This document shows, in pieces, positions 15,894-22,869 of a stretch of 31,218 bases of DNA. The notes beneath the pieces were generated by a model. The model ran no database searches. It was not told the origin of the DNA and saw nothing but the letters and a program-made list of their open reading frames with translations. Every line of letters starts with the position of its first letter. Positions within the stretch are counted from its first letter, which is position 1. Source of the DNA: JAUWVG01 sp964633715 (lineage in GTDB: Bacteria > Acidobacteriota > Aminicenantia > Aminicenantales > Aminicenantaceae); NCBI GenBank assembly GCA_964633715.1, contig CAZWHQ010000047.1, positions 1 through 31,218 of the forward strand, written 5' to 3'. The position numbers and the translations under genes were made by a program.

Positions 15894-17636
15894 ATGGCTT
15901 CACGTTTAAAAAAATCAAAGGGATCTGTTTCAATATGTTCATTCTTAATCCTTTTTCTTTTGGCGGTCCTGCTTTTTGGCGGAGCTTATGCGCTGTATTA
16001 TTTCAAAGGCAGACAGGTCACTATCAAAGACATCAAAGCCTATGAAAAAGTTATCGGCCTGGAATTCACTCCAAAGGAACGCAAGATGATGTTGAGCAGC
16101 ATCCAGAGGCGCCGCGGTACGTATCAGGATCTCCGGGAGATCGATATCCCCAATTCGACACCCCCAGCGCTTCTCTTTAATCCTCTTCTTCCCGGTTTTA
16201 AATTCGAGGAGGAACAGGCACCCTTTCATTACTCGATGGAAAAGAGCATCAAGGTGCCTGATAATTTTGAGGATCTGGCCTTTTATCCGGTCACTTCCCT
16301 GGCCCAGCTCATCAAAACCCGGCAAATCTCCTCCACTCAGCTGACTGAGCTCTATCTGCGCCGCCTCAAGAAATACGGACCTCTTCTTGAATGTGTGATC
16401 ACACTTACAGAAGACCTGGCCAGAGAACAGGCCCTGAGGGCCGACGAGGAGATTGCTGCCGGAAAGTACAGAGGCCCTCTCCACGGCATCCCCTGGGGCG
16501 CAAAAGACCTGCTCGCCGCCAAAGGCTACAAAACGACATGGGGAGCCGCCCCCTACAACGATCAGGAATTCGATACGGACGCTACCGTTGTCAAACGTCT
16601 TGAGGAGGCAGGCGCCGTTTTAATAGCCAAACTGACCATGGGCGCTCTGGCCATGGGCGATGTGTGGTATGGGGGACGGACAAGAAATCCCTGGAACATC
16701 GAACAGGGATCGAGCGGTTCATCAGCGGGTTCGGCCGCGGCTACATCCGCGGGCCTTGTCGGTTTTGCTATTGGAACCGAAACGAACGGATCGATTGTTT
16801 CTCCTTCTTCCAGATGTGGTGTAACCGGCCTTAGGCCGACCTTCGGCCGGGTCAGCCGCTATGGAGCCATGGCGTTGAGCTGGAGCATGGATAAAATCGG
16901 TCCGATCTGCCGGACGGTTGAAGACTGCGCTCTGGTTTTTCAGGCCATTTCAGGCCCGGACGGGAAGGATTTAACGGTCGTTGATCTTCCCTTTAACTGG
17001 GACCCCGAGATGGATTTAAAAACCATCCGGATCGGTTATTTGAAGAGCGCCTTCGACAGGAAACCCAGAGAGGGGAATGAACAAGACAAGAAGACCATTG
17101 AAGAAAATAAAAAGGCCTTGGATGTCCTTCGTTCTCTGGGAATTGAACTCATCCCTGTCGATCTCCCCGAATTTTCAACAAGAAGAATCAGTTTTATCCT
17201 CACAACAGAGGCCGCGGCGGCCTTTGACGAGCTGACACGAAGCAACCGGGACGATCTTCTCGTGCGGCAGACTGGCGGGGCCTGGCCCAACAGCTTCCGT
17301 TTAGCCCGGTTTGTCCCGGCTGTCGAATACATCCAGGCCAATAGAGCCAGAGTCCAGCTTATGCAGGAAATGGCAGAAAAAATGGAAGGCATCGATGTTT
17401 TCATATCACCGAGTGGATCAACAAGCCTGACAAACCTGACCGGGCATCCGGCCGTGGTCATTCCGAATGGATTCAGAGAAAATGGAACCCCCACCGCCAT
17501 CCATTTTATCGGAAACCTCTACGCTGAAGCCAAAATCCTCCGGGTGGCCAAAGCCTACCAGGATGCTACAGGTTTTCACCTCCAACATCCTGATCTGGAT
17601 AAACTTTCACAAAAAAAAATTGAAGAAGAGCCGTGA
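15894..17636 (+). CDS. Membrane-anchored amidase-signature family enzyme
   Basis: Serine amidase of the amidase-signature family, 580 residues, preceded by a single N-terminal membrane helix (about 14-35), so the catalytic domain is probably outside the cytoplasm. The Ser-cisSer-Lys triad is visible: Lys204 in WGAKDLLAAKG, Ser276 in the serine-glycine stretch GSSGSSAGS, and nucleophile Ser300 in GTETNGSIV. This argues for amide or peptide-amide hydrolysis rather than a role as GatA. No GatB or GatC gene is nearby, and the membrane anchor is atypical of GatA. AAGGAGA lies eight bases before the ATG. It is the last gene of the MFS/zinc-ribbon/amidase group. Confidence 0.87.
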   Translation: MASRLKKSKGSVSICSFLILFLLAVLLFGGAYALYYFKGRQVTIKDIKAYEKVIGLEFTPKERKMMLSSIQRRRGTYQDLREIDIPNSTPPALLFNPLLPGFKFEEEQAPFHYSMEKSIKVPDNFEDLAFYPVTSLAQLIKTRQISSTQLTELYLRRLKKYGPLLECVITLTEDLAREQALRADEEIAAGKYRGPLHGIPWGAKDLLAAKGYKTTWGAAPYNDQEFDTDATVVKRLEEAGAVLIAKLTMGALAMGDVWYGGRTRNPWNIEQGSSGSSAGSAAATSAGLVGFAIGTETNGSIVSPSSRCGVTGLRPTFGRVSRYGAMALSWSMDKIGPICRTVEDCALVFQAISGPDGKDLTVVDLPFNWDPEMDLKTIRIGYLKSAFDRKPREGNEQDKKTIEENKKALDVLRSLGIELIPVDLPEFSTRRISFILTTEAAAAFDELTRSNRDDLLVRQTGGAWPNSFRLARFVPAVEYIQANRARVQLMQEMAEKMEGIDVFISPSGSTSLTNLTGHPAVVIPNGFRENGTPTAIHFIGNLYAEAKILRVAKAYQDATGFHLQHPDLDKLSQKKIEEEP

Positions 17637-17660
17637 CGCGGTTTTAATTCTAGAGACAAT

Positions 17661-17697
17661 AAAAAACCCTGAAAGCCTTCAACAGGCCTTCAGGGTT
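17661..17697 (-). terminator. Terminator of the lipoprotein gene
   Basis: A stem formed by AACCCTGAA(A)GCC (17665-17677) and GGC(C)TTCAGGGTT (17685-17697) is followed on the minus strand by six T residues. It lies between convergent genes; on the plus strand the T tract is missing, so it mainly serves the gene ending at 17738. Confidence 0.75.
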
Positions 17698-17737
17698 AGT
17701 AAAAATTTATAAATATGCCTTAAGAAAGGACGTCTGC

Positions 17738-18514
17738 TTAGAACAAACCCGCAAAAACAACATCGGCATGGAACAGATCGCGTGAATTTCTCCGGATGCT
17801 CCATTCAACCGTTTCGCCAACAGTGACATAAAACCAGAAGCGTTCAAACACATCCAGCTTTTGGACATAATATTGGGCAAAATCAGAGATGCTGTCGACC
17901 AGTATGTTTCCGATTTCATTGCCTGCATCGTTTAGAACAACAATCTTAAAAACACCGTCCGTCTCCTCCAGGCGGCCATTAATTTTTATATTCTCAAGGC
18001 CTTCCCAGCCTTCATTGTCATTGTAGGCGAGTCCTTTTACGACTTGATAGCCATCTCTTGCTTGGAGGTCCAGGTAATCATCAAGAATAACATCTTCGGT
18101 TTTGGTGAAAACATTAGTCCATCCCCCCATGTCATCCTTCATTTCGATGGTGGTCGCTGTAAGAATGGAAGGATATTCAGGAGAGAATTCTCCTTCGCCT
18201 CTCACTTCTTTACCGATAAGAGTGCTGAGGTCTCCGGTTTCCAACGGACCTTGGACAACAATGTCAAAACCTTGAGCTTCCGGTACATATAGAAATTTTC
18301 CAACGCTGACCTTTGGAGTTCCCTCAAATTCAATGATCCCTTCTTTCAACGAAAGGCCCGATTCCTCTCCGGTCACAACCCCCTCTTCTGTTTTCTTGCA
18401 GGCAAAGTTTCCCATCACGGCAAGTAAACAGGCAAGAACAACAATACCCATGAAACGGGAAAATTTCACTGGATTTTTTTCTCCATCTTTTAAATTTATC
18501 CTTTTGTTTATCAT
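17738..18514 (-). CDS. Putative lipoprotein of unknown function
   Basis: A 258-residue exported protein not matching a family I recognise. After a basic N-terminus comes a hydrophobic stretch (22-35) ending at Cys39 (GNFACKK), an imperfect lipobox. The mature part is acidic and beta-rich. It contains two stretches resembling small beta-barrel modules: an early one (GKFLYVPEAQGFDIVVQGPL, GKEVRGEGEF) and a later one (GYQVVKGLAYND, IKINGRLEET), which suggests OB-like folds. The frame is open to 18544, but GGAGG lies eight bases ahead of the ATG at 18514, which is chosen. A clear terminator follows. Confidence 0.65.
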   Translation of the reverse strand: MINKRINLKDGEKNPVKFSRFMGIVVLACLLAVMGNFACKKTEEGVVTGEESGLSLKEGIIEFEGTPKVSVGKFLYVPEAQGFDIVVQGPLETGDLSTLIGKEVRGEGEFSPEYPSILTATTIEMKDDMGGWTNVFTKTEDVILDDYLDLQARDGYQVVKGLAYNDNEGWEGLENIKINGRLEETDGVFKIVVLNDAGNEIGNILVDSISDFAQYYVQKLDVFERFWFYVTVGETVEWSIRRNSRDLFHADVVFAGLF

Positions 18515-18686
18515 GACGAATACCTCCAAACTTATATCATTCAATCGAGTATAAAGATTCTAAAGCAGGCGATGTTTGTTTTCTTATATGACTAGACATC
18601 ACTCTGCTAATATGAACGAAAAATTCTTTATACCATTGAAGTATGGAAAAGTAAAGGAGAAAAATTGGACGAAAACAATGAGTGGA

Positions 18687-20843
18687 CTATTTCTTTTTAA
18701 CCCTTCTACTCGAGGAACTGCTTCCACTTGAACGTGAAGAGCGGCTGACTGCCGAACGGGAGGAACTGGAACTGCGGGAAGACCGGCTGACTGTCGAGCG
18801 CGAAGAACTGGAACTGCGGCTTGGCGTTGACCTGGAACTCACTGAGCTCCGTGACGGTGTTCGAGAGGTAGTTCTCCTGACTGAGCTTGACGATGGTAAG
18901 CGGACTGTCGAGCGCGAAGAACTGGAACTGCGGCTTGGCGTTGACCTGGAACTCACTGAGCTCCGTGACGGTGTTCGAGAAGTGGTTCTCTGATTGGAAC
19001 TCGACGAAGACAGCCGGCGCACAATAGAGCTGGTAGATCCTGAGCTTCGAGAAGGGGCCGTAGCAGCACGGCCCCTCGAGGAAGCGGATGAAGAAGTTGT
19101 GGAGGGAAACTTGCGAATTGAATTCCTGGCAGCGCTGGTCTTCTTGGATGTTGAGGACCTCTGTGTAGTGCTCGACCTAGATGGAGACTGGGAACGCGAG
19201 GAAGAAAAGCGCTTGATAATACTATTGGTGTTGGTGCCTGACGAAGTTTCAGATCTGGTCGAAGATGAAGGGTATCTTCTGGTCACAACTGATCGACCTG
19301 GCGTTGTATCTTTCAAACTCCGGGTGGACGATTTGAATCTCGAAGGGATAACCCTTTTATCTTGTATCCCAGAACTTCTGGACGTCACAGATGTTTGTGA
19401 ACTCGGTGAATATCTTTTAATGCTCCGGGATGAGACCTCTGATTTTGAGGTGACTCCTCCCGTGCTGCTGACGCGGCTGGAAGATCTTTTAGCTACGCTT
19501 GAATTATCAAGGCCCTTGCCAATAGATGTGGACCTCACCCGTGAGAGAGCACTGACCGTTTTTTCTGAGGAATAGCTTTTGTTCACTTGGCGTAAGTTCG
19601 TTCTGGATAACACGTTGGCAGCCGTCGCATATTTTTCACTTGTTCTATCCACTACAGGTCTGATATTTGGCTGCCTGGATGAGAGTGAAATTTTTCCAAG
19701 CTGTCCAACTTTATCCTGACTCAACGCGACTTTGGAAATATTCCTGGCCTGAAGTTGGTCCTTGCGGATCACGGTCAAAGCCCGGGACTGGCTAGGATAA
19801 TACGTGTCATTATTGCGGCCATAGTAATGGTTGTTGATTATAATTCCAGGCCGATTCCAGTAGCTGAGCGGGCTCCATGCAAGGTAGTCATACCCGTGAT
19901 GCCAGTGAACCCATCCCGGTCCCCATCTCCGTGTTGGAATCCAGTACCATCCCCAAGAGGATCTCCAGTGCCATCGTCCATACCTGGATGTGCACCAACC
20001 CCAGGAATGGGAAGAAACCCAAGTCCAACCGATAATGGGATACCACACCCAACGTCCAAAGGTGTAGGGCCGCCAGGAAGAATACCTTACTGTCGGGATC
20101 CAGACATAACCAAAGGATGCCTCATAGGCCCACCTCCCGTTATAGGCCAGTTCGGTTTCGTATTCGTAAAGTTCGTTAGGGAGGTAACTTTTGGCCACAT
20201 AGCGGGATTGGAGTTCATCACGGGAACTGCTCCAATTGGAAAAGCTGTCATCATATTCGGTGTAGTAATCACGGGACTCAGAACTAAAAGCACCATCAGA
20301 GGCAAAGAGGCTTTCGTTTTCCTCAACTACAACGGATCCCTCCTGCCCAGCAGCTTCCAACATTCCTTCATACACCAACACTTCAGTCTGGACATTTTCT
20401 CTGACTACAAAACGGTAAAGACCTTCTTCTAAAATATAAAAAGAGGCATCCGGTGTATGGATCTCAAAGTCCTTCTCTCTCTCTAAGTAATTTATTCTTA
20501 AAAATATATCTCCTGAAAGCATGTGCAGCTGTATCACATTGCTTCCCTGTTTCGGCAGATCAATGAGATCAAGTTGGGTTTGACTATCGATACGCAGATA
20601 ATTCTTATTACTAAAATGAATTTCTGCCCGCCCGTCTCTTGTGCCGATTTTGTCTCCTTCGACAATGGGAAGATTGACATCTCCCACTTCAAAACCGGTG
20701 TCGCCAGCTCTCTGGATATACACATCTCCATTGACGTAGCTCAATCGGGCATAACTTTTGCTGTAATACTCTGTATCCTGAGACAAAACAGGCAGAGAAA
20801 CACAAAACATCACAACCACCAGAAAAGACAATGTTTTTTTCAT
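18687..20843 (-). CDS. FecR-domain / DUF6600 protein with Arg/Ser-rich C-terminal tail
   Basis: Exported protein of about 718 residues in three parts. A signal peptide (1-22) leads into a FecR-like domain (about 30-200; VNGDVYIQRAGDT, GRAEIHFSNKNYLRIDSQTQ). Next is a Trp/Tyr-rich DUF6600 region (about 230-350) with repeated GRWxW/WGWYW motifs. The last 300 or so residues are low-complexity Arg/Ser/Thr ending in RRVKKK. The tail contains an exact tandem duplication of 114 bp. FecR domains usually sense or bind at the envelope; here no anti-sigma partner is adjacent, so a structural or nucleic-acid/polyanion-binding envelope role is possible. GGAGG six bases before it selects the ATG at 20843, not the upstream ATG at 20861. 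Confidence 0.78.
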   Translation of the reverse strand: MKKTLSFLVVVMFCVSLPVLSQDTEYYSKSYARLSYVNGDVYIQRAGDTGFEVGDVNLPIVEGDKIGTRDGRAEIHFSNKNYLRIDSQTQLDLIDLPKQGSNVIQLHMLSGDIFLRINYLEREKDFEIHTPDASFYILEEGLYRFVVRENVQTEVLVYEGMLEAAGQEGSVVVEENESLFASDGAFSSESRDYYTEYDDSFSNWSSSRDELQSRYVAKSYLPNELYEYETELAYNGRWAYEASFGYVWIPTVRYSSWRPYTFGRWVWYPIIGWTWVSSHSWGWCTSRYGRWHWRSSWGWYWIPTRRWGPGWVHWHHGYDYLAWSPLSYWNRPGIIINNHYYGRNNDTYYPSQSRALTVIRKDQLQARNISKVALSQDKVGQLGKISLSSRQPNIRPVVDRTSEKYATAANVLSRTNLRQVNKSYSSEKTVSALSRVRSTSIGKGLDNSSVAKRSSSRVSSTGGVTSKSEVSSRSIKRYSPSSQTSVTSRSSGIQDKRVIPSRFKSSTRSLKDTTPGRSVVTRRYPSSSTRSETSSGTNTNSIIKRFSSSRSQSPSRSSTTQRSSTSKKTSAARNSIRKFPSTTSSSASSRGRAATAPSRSSGSTSSIVRRLSSSSSNQRTTSRTPSRSSVSSRSTPSRSSSSSRSTVRLPSSSSVRRTTSRTPSRSSVSSRSTPSRSSSSSRSTVSRSSRSSSSSRSAVSRSSRSSGSSSSSRRVKKK
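18789..18980 (-). repeat. 114-bp tandem duplication in the Arg/Ser-rich tail
   Basis: Bases 18789-18866 are repeated exactly at 18903-18980, a 114-bp period equal to 38 residues. It encodes two copies of the block beginning RTTSRTPSRSS. The two copies then diverge, so the exact identity of 78 bp suggests a recent slippage or unequal crossover. Confidence 0.9.
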
Positions 20844-20865
20844 CTTTGGCCTCCGCGGCATTAAA

Positions 20866-20883
20866 ATGCAAATTTTATGCCAA
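20866..20883 (-). promoter_or_regulatory. Sigma-54-type (-24/-12) promoter of the FecR gene
   Basis: On the minus strand TTGGCAT-AAAA-TTTGCAT fits the sigma-54 pattern TGGCAC-N5-TTGCA, with the GG and GC doublets at the required spacing. One base of the -24 box differs. The predicted start is about 13 bp upstream of the ATG at 20843, leaving a short leader that contains the ribosome site. Confidence 0.5.
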
Positions 20884-20958
20884 TTGTTTTTCCCTGAGAA
20901 AAAGAAATTATTTTGTCCTAGTTTCAGGACAGATGACTTTCAATTGAGTCACAAGAGC

Positions 20959-20985
20959 AAAAAAAAAGGCCCGCACAAGCAGGCC
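20959..20985 (-). terminator. Terminator of the Spy-like gene
   Basis: GGCCTGC and GCGGGCC arms (20968-20985) with a 4-nt loop are followed on the minus strand by nine T residues, 24 bp after the stop of the Spy-like gene. This isolates it from the FecR gene downstream. Confidence 0.85.
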
Positions 20986-21008
20986 TTTGCCTTCGCCTAA
21001 TTCTTTTC

Positions 21009-21572
21009 TTATCTGCGCCTCCACAAATACCCTCTCTGAAAAAATCGATTGCGCCCGGCCATTGGTCTTTGGCCTCTACTCAGTCCTCTTCCCAAGGCCC
21101 GGTTTCCCCTGGGAAACCTCCTGTTCAATGCAGCTCTTCCTCGCAAGGGAGAGCGCATCGGCAGGGCAGACATTTTTTCCAGCTGTTCAGGCGTGAATAT
21201 TTTTTTGATTTCTTTTCGGTGCTGGTAGGCTTTTTTCATCTGCTCTATTTTGAGGTTAAATAGCGTGTCCTGAATTTTCTCTATCTCGATTGCATTTGCG
21301 GCAGGATCCTGTCTCAGTTCATAAAGTTTTTGATTTAAATCTTTTATCGTGTCCATGAATTGTTCTTGAACTTCTCTCTGATTCTCTCGCAGCTTTTTTA
21401 ACTGCTCCTGCTGTTCATCTGTCAGATCAGGAACAGGGAGTCTTTCTCGAGCTTGAATTTGCATCAAAGGTCTGCGGGCTCTTTGGGGCGCCTGACCAAA
21501 GATAGGATGGACACAAAAACCCACAGCAAAAATCACAAGCGAGAACGCCAAAACTGTTTTAAATTTGTTCAT
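21009..21572 (-). CDS. Spy/CpxP-like periplasmic protein (LTxxQ motif)
   Basis: Exported helical protein of 187 residues with a signal peptide (about 1-27). The first LTxxQ-type motif is LTDEQQEQLKKLRE and a second, FTPEQLEKM, comes about 75 residues later, with a long amphipathic helix pair in between (REVQEQFMDTIKDLNQKLYE). This is the layout of Spy/CpxP proteins, which act as chaperones or stress sensors in the periplasm. The last 45 residues are unusually arginine-rich (RGNRALGRGLSRGQRP) and not part of the standard fold. The frame extends to 21608, but AAGGAGG lies five bases before the ATG at 21572, which is chosen. A strong terminator follows. Confidence 0.78.
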   Translation of the reverse strand: MNKFKTVLAFSLVIFAVGFCVHPIFGQAPQRARRPLMQIQARERLPVPDLTDEQQEQLKKLRENQREVQEQFMDTIKDLNQKLYELRQDPAANAIEIEKIQDTLFNLKIEQMKKAYQHRKEIKKIFTPEQLEKMSALPMRSPLRGRAALNRRFPRGNRALGRGLSRGQRPMAGRNRFFQRGYLWRRR

Positions 21573-21776
21573 CTGTACCTCCTTGTTGGTATCAGATGTA
21601 TTAGACACCGGATTTCCTTAAACCTTTGCTGTGCTACAAAAAAAGTGAACTGTTATCGAGAGGATTTTTTATTCGAAGAATTAAATAAAAGAAAAACTGT
21701 CAAAAAAGTTCGAAGAAGAAAAGCAAGGGGAACCCCTCAACAGGACTCCCCCTGATATGAATATCAGATCTTAGAT

Positions 21777-21974
21777 TTATCCTTTTTTAAGGATGGGCAT
21801 TCCTGTTCTTTCTGTTTCAACGGCTACATAGCCATCCGGAACTGCGTCTAATGATCCTTCTCTGATATCACGGGCAAAAAAGTAGATTCTTTGCTGTCTT
21901 CCTCCCTTTAAATTGACATCTTTAAAGTGAAGATAATATGTGACCCCTTTTGAATTGTTGAATTCATACGCCAT
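21777..21974 (-). CDS. Small conserved protein of unknown function (65 aa)
   Basis: A 65-residue cytoplasmic protein: an N-terminal EFNNSKGVTYYLHFKDV beta-hairpin, a central GGRQQRIYFFARDIREG segment, and a C-terminal RTGMPILKKG tail. I recall similar small proteins in many bacteria and archaea, but no function is known to me. GGAGGAG lies six bases before the ATG. A promoter (TTGACA 22097-22102, TATAAA 22076-22081) lies about 100 bp upstream, leaving a longer than usual leader with possible stem-loops. A weak hairpin, AGGGG/CCCCT, at 21726-21738 with a T-rich run may terminate it. Confidence 0.65.
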   Translation of the reverse strand: MAYEFNNSKGVTYYLHFKDVNLKGGRQQRIYFFARDIREGSLDAVPDGYVAVETERTGMPILKKG

Positions 21975-22075
21975 TGATACTCCTCCAATGTGAGATTATA
22001 AAAACCATAGACCTCTTAAAGGCCTGATGAGAGACCGAAGGTTTTCTCCAGTAAAATTTCCCATCTAGTCAAGTA

Positions 22076-22102
22076 TTTATAAGAAAAAAGGGGCTATGTC
22101 AA
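22076..22102 (-). promoter_or_regulatory. Promoter of the 65-aa protein gene
   Basis: On the minus strand TTGACA (22097-22102) is followed by TATAAA (22076-22081) at 15 bp, or TAAATA at 17 bp. The leader to the ATG at 21974 is about 95 nt. It contains AAAACC and GGTTTT arms (about 22006-22047) around a smaller GGCCT/AGGTC stem. Confidence 0.45.
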
Positions 22103-22162
22103 GGTAAAATTTCGATTTTTCCCCATAAAGCTATCTCTTTATCAAATTTTTTTCCCTGATAA

Positions 22163-22444
22163 TCAATGAATAAACCCAACAGAAGGAGGCACATCGGCCG
22201 GTGTGATGGGTCCAAAGTTGTCCTCATATCTCTTGACATTGGATTGGAGAGCTTCCATAAACCTCTTCACATGGGCGGGGCTGAGCAAAATGCGGGAGAC
22301 CAATTTTCCGGTTGGGCCATCAGGAAAGAGGAACGCAAAATCAAAGATAAACTCCTCTTTAGTGTGACGGATCGCCGCAAGGTTGGAATATTGTCCCACA
22401 GCGATATTTTCATCCACCTTAATATCAATTTTTTTCTCCTCCAT
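22163..22444 (-). CDS. DUF3467 family protein
   Basis: A 93-residue protein of the DUF3467 family. Typical landmarks are VGQYSNLAAIRHTKEEFIFDFAFLFPDGPTG and RILLSPAHVKRFMEALQSNVKRYEDNFG, forming a small beta-sheet followed by the long helix. The family is widespread in bacteria and archaea and has no assigned biochemical role; sequence has been compared with single-stranded-DNA or chaperone-like folds without proof. A strong ribosome site, AAAGGAGG, precedes the ATG. A promoter whose -35 lies in a 19-bp perfect palindrome is found upstream at 22515-22550, suggesting regulated expression. Confidence 0.82.
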   Translation of the reverse strand: MEEKKIDIKVDENIAVGQYSNLAAIRHTKEEFIFDFAFLFPDGPTGKLVSRILLSPAHVKRFMEALQSNVKRYEDNFGPITPADVPPSVGFIH

Positions 22445-22514
22445 TTTACCTCCTTTAAAATCTTCTTTATTATAAGTTTGAAACCAGGATATCCGGTGCC
22501 TTATAGCTTAAAAG

Positions 22515-22550
22515 ATAGTACATTAATTTTTTATAAATTGGCAATTTATA
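22515..22550 (-). promoter_or_regulatory. DUF3467 promoter overlapped by a 19-bp palindrome
   Basis: TATAAATTG-G-CAATTTATA (22532-22550) is a perfect inverted repeat. On the minus strand it contains the -35 hexamer TTGCCA (22539-22544), which is followed at 18 bp by TACTAT (22515-22520). A protein bound to the palindrome would block the promoter. A second, imperfect palindrome around GGATATCC lies at 22483-22497. Confidence 0.5.
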
Positions 22551-22673
22551 TTTTCCAGATTATCTTTAGAGAAAAATATTTATGAATTTAAAATATTTTT
22601 TAAAAAAATATGGAAGACCCATATTCTGTTTAATTTCAACAAGATACATAACATAAATTTGTGGTTTATTTTC

Positions 22674-22701
22674 TTTACAATCGAACTTGTTGTGTTATAA
22701 T
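22674..22701 (+). promoter_or_regulatory. Orphan promoter facing no gene
   Basis: TTTACA (22674-22679), 16 bp, TATAAT (22696-22701), the latter preceded by TGT as an extended -10. Expected start of transcription is about 22707-22709. There is no plus-strand coding sequence downstream until 24064. Confidence 0.6.
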
Positions 22702-22707
22702 GAAAGA

Positions 22708-22809
22708 GGTTCCCTTTTGCGGGCTGGAGGGAACACCCACCTTTTTTGGTTCCCATCATCAACCCCCCTTTTGCTGACAACAGCCCGCCAAATTCAGCAG
22801 GGGGAATTT
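22708..22809 (+). ncRNA. Candidate structured small RNA
   Basis: The segment begins at the predicted start of the orphan promoter. Hairpin 1: GTTCCC (22709-22714) with GGGAAC (22729-22734), loop carrying GCGGGCTG (22719-22726). Hairpin 2: CCCCC plus TGCTGA (22764-22777) with TCAGCA plus GGGGG (22794-22804), loop carrying CAGCCCGC (22781-22788). The two loops are perfectly complementary over 8 nt. Alternatively the same pieces nest as a rod: GGTTCCC with GGGAATT, GCGGGCTG with CAGCCCGC, and GGGAAC with a second GGTTCCC (22748-22754). No match to a known RNA family is recognised, and no clear T-tract terminator is seen, so the 3' end is approximate. Confidence 0.4.
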
Positions 22810-22869
22810 GACAAACAGGACGCCGATTTCTCCCAACGATTGTTTTTTGAAAATAGAGATTAGGGGGAC

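Larger units (their letters stand above)
22445..22869. other. Intergenic region with operator, orphan promoter and structured-RNA candidate
   Basis: 425 bp without a gene. The left 220 bp are strongly A/T-rich and hold the DUF3467 promoter/operator. A plus-strand promoter follows at 22674-22701, then a GC-rich, strongly self-complementary segment (22708-22809). The remainder is unremarkable up to the stop of the secreted-protein gene at 22870. Confidence 0.6.

Noticed and set aside
18682..19575. Long open frames antisense to the Arg/Ser-rich tail
   Set aside because: They are Glu/Leu/Arg-rich mirror images of Ser/Arg codons, with no own start signals.
19755..20432. 225-codon frame antisense to the DUF6600 region
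   Set aside because: It is a shadow of Trp/Tyr/Gly codons on the other strand; no motif or ribosome site.
22708..22809. Signal recognition particle RNA or tRNA as identity of the structured segment
   Set aside because: The GGAAGGAAGCAGCC-type core of SRP RNA and the tRNA arms are absent; only the fold, not a family, is supported.
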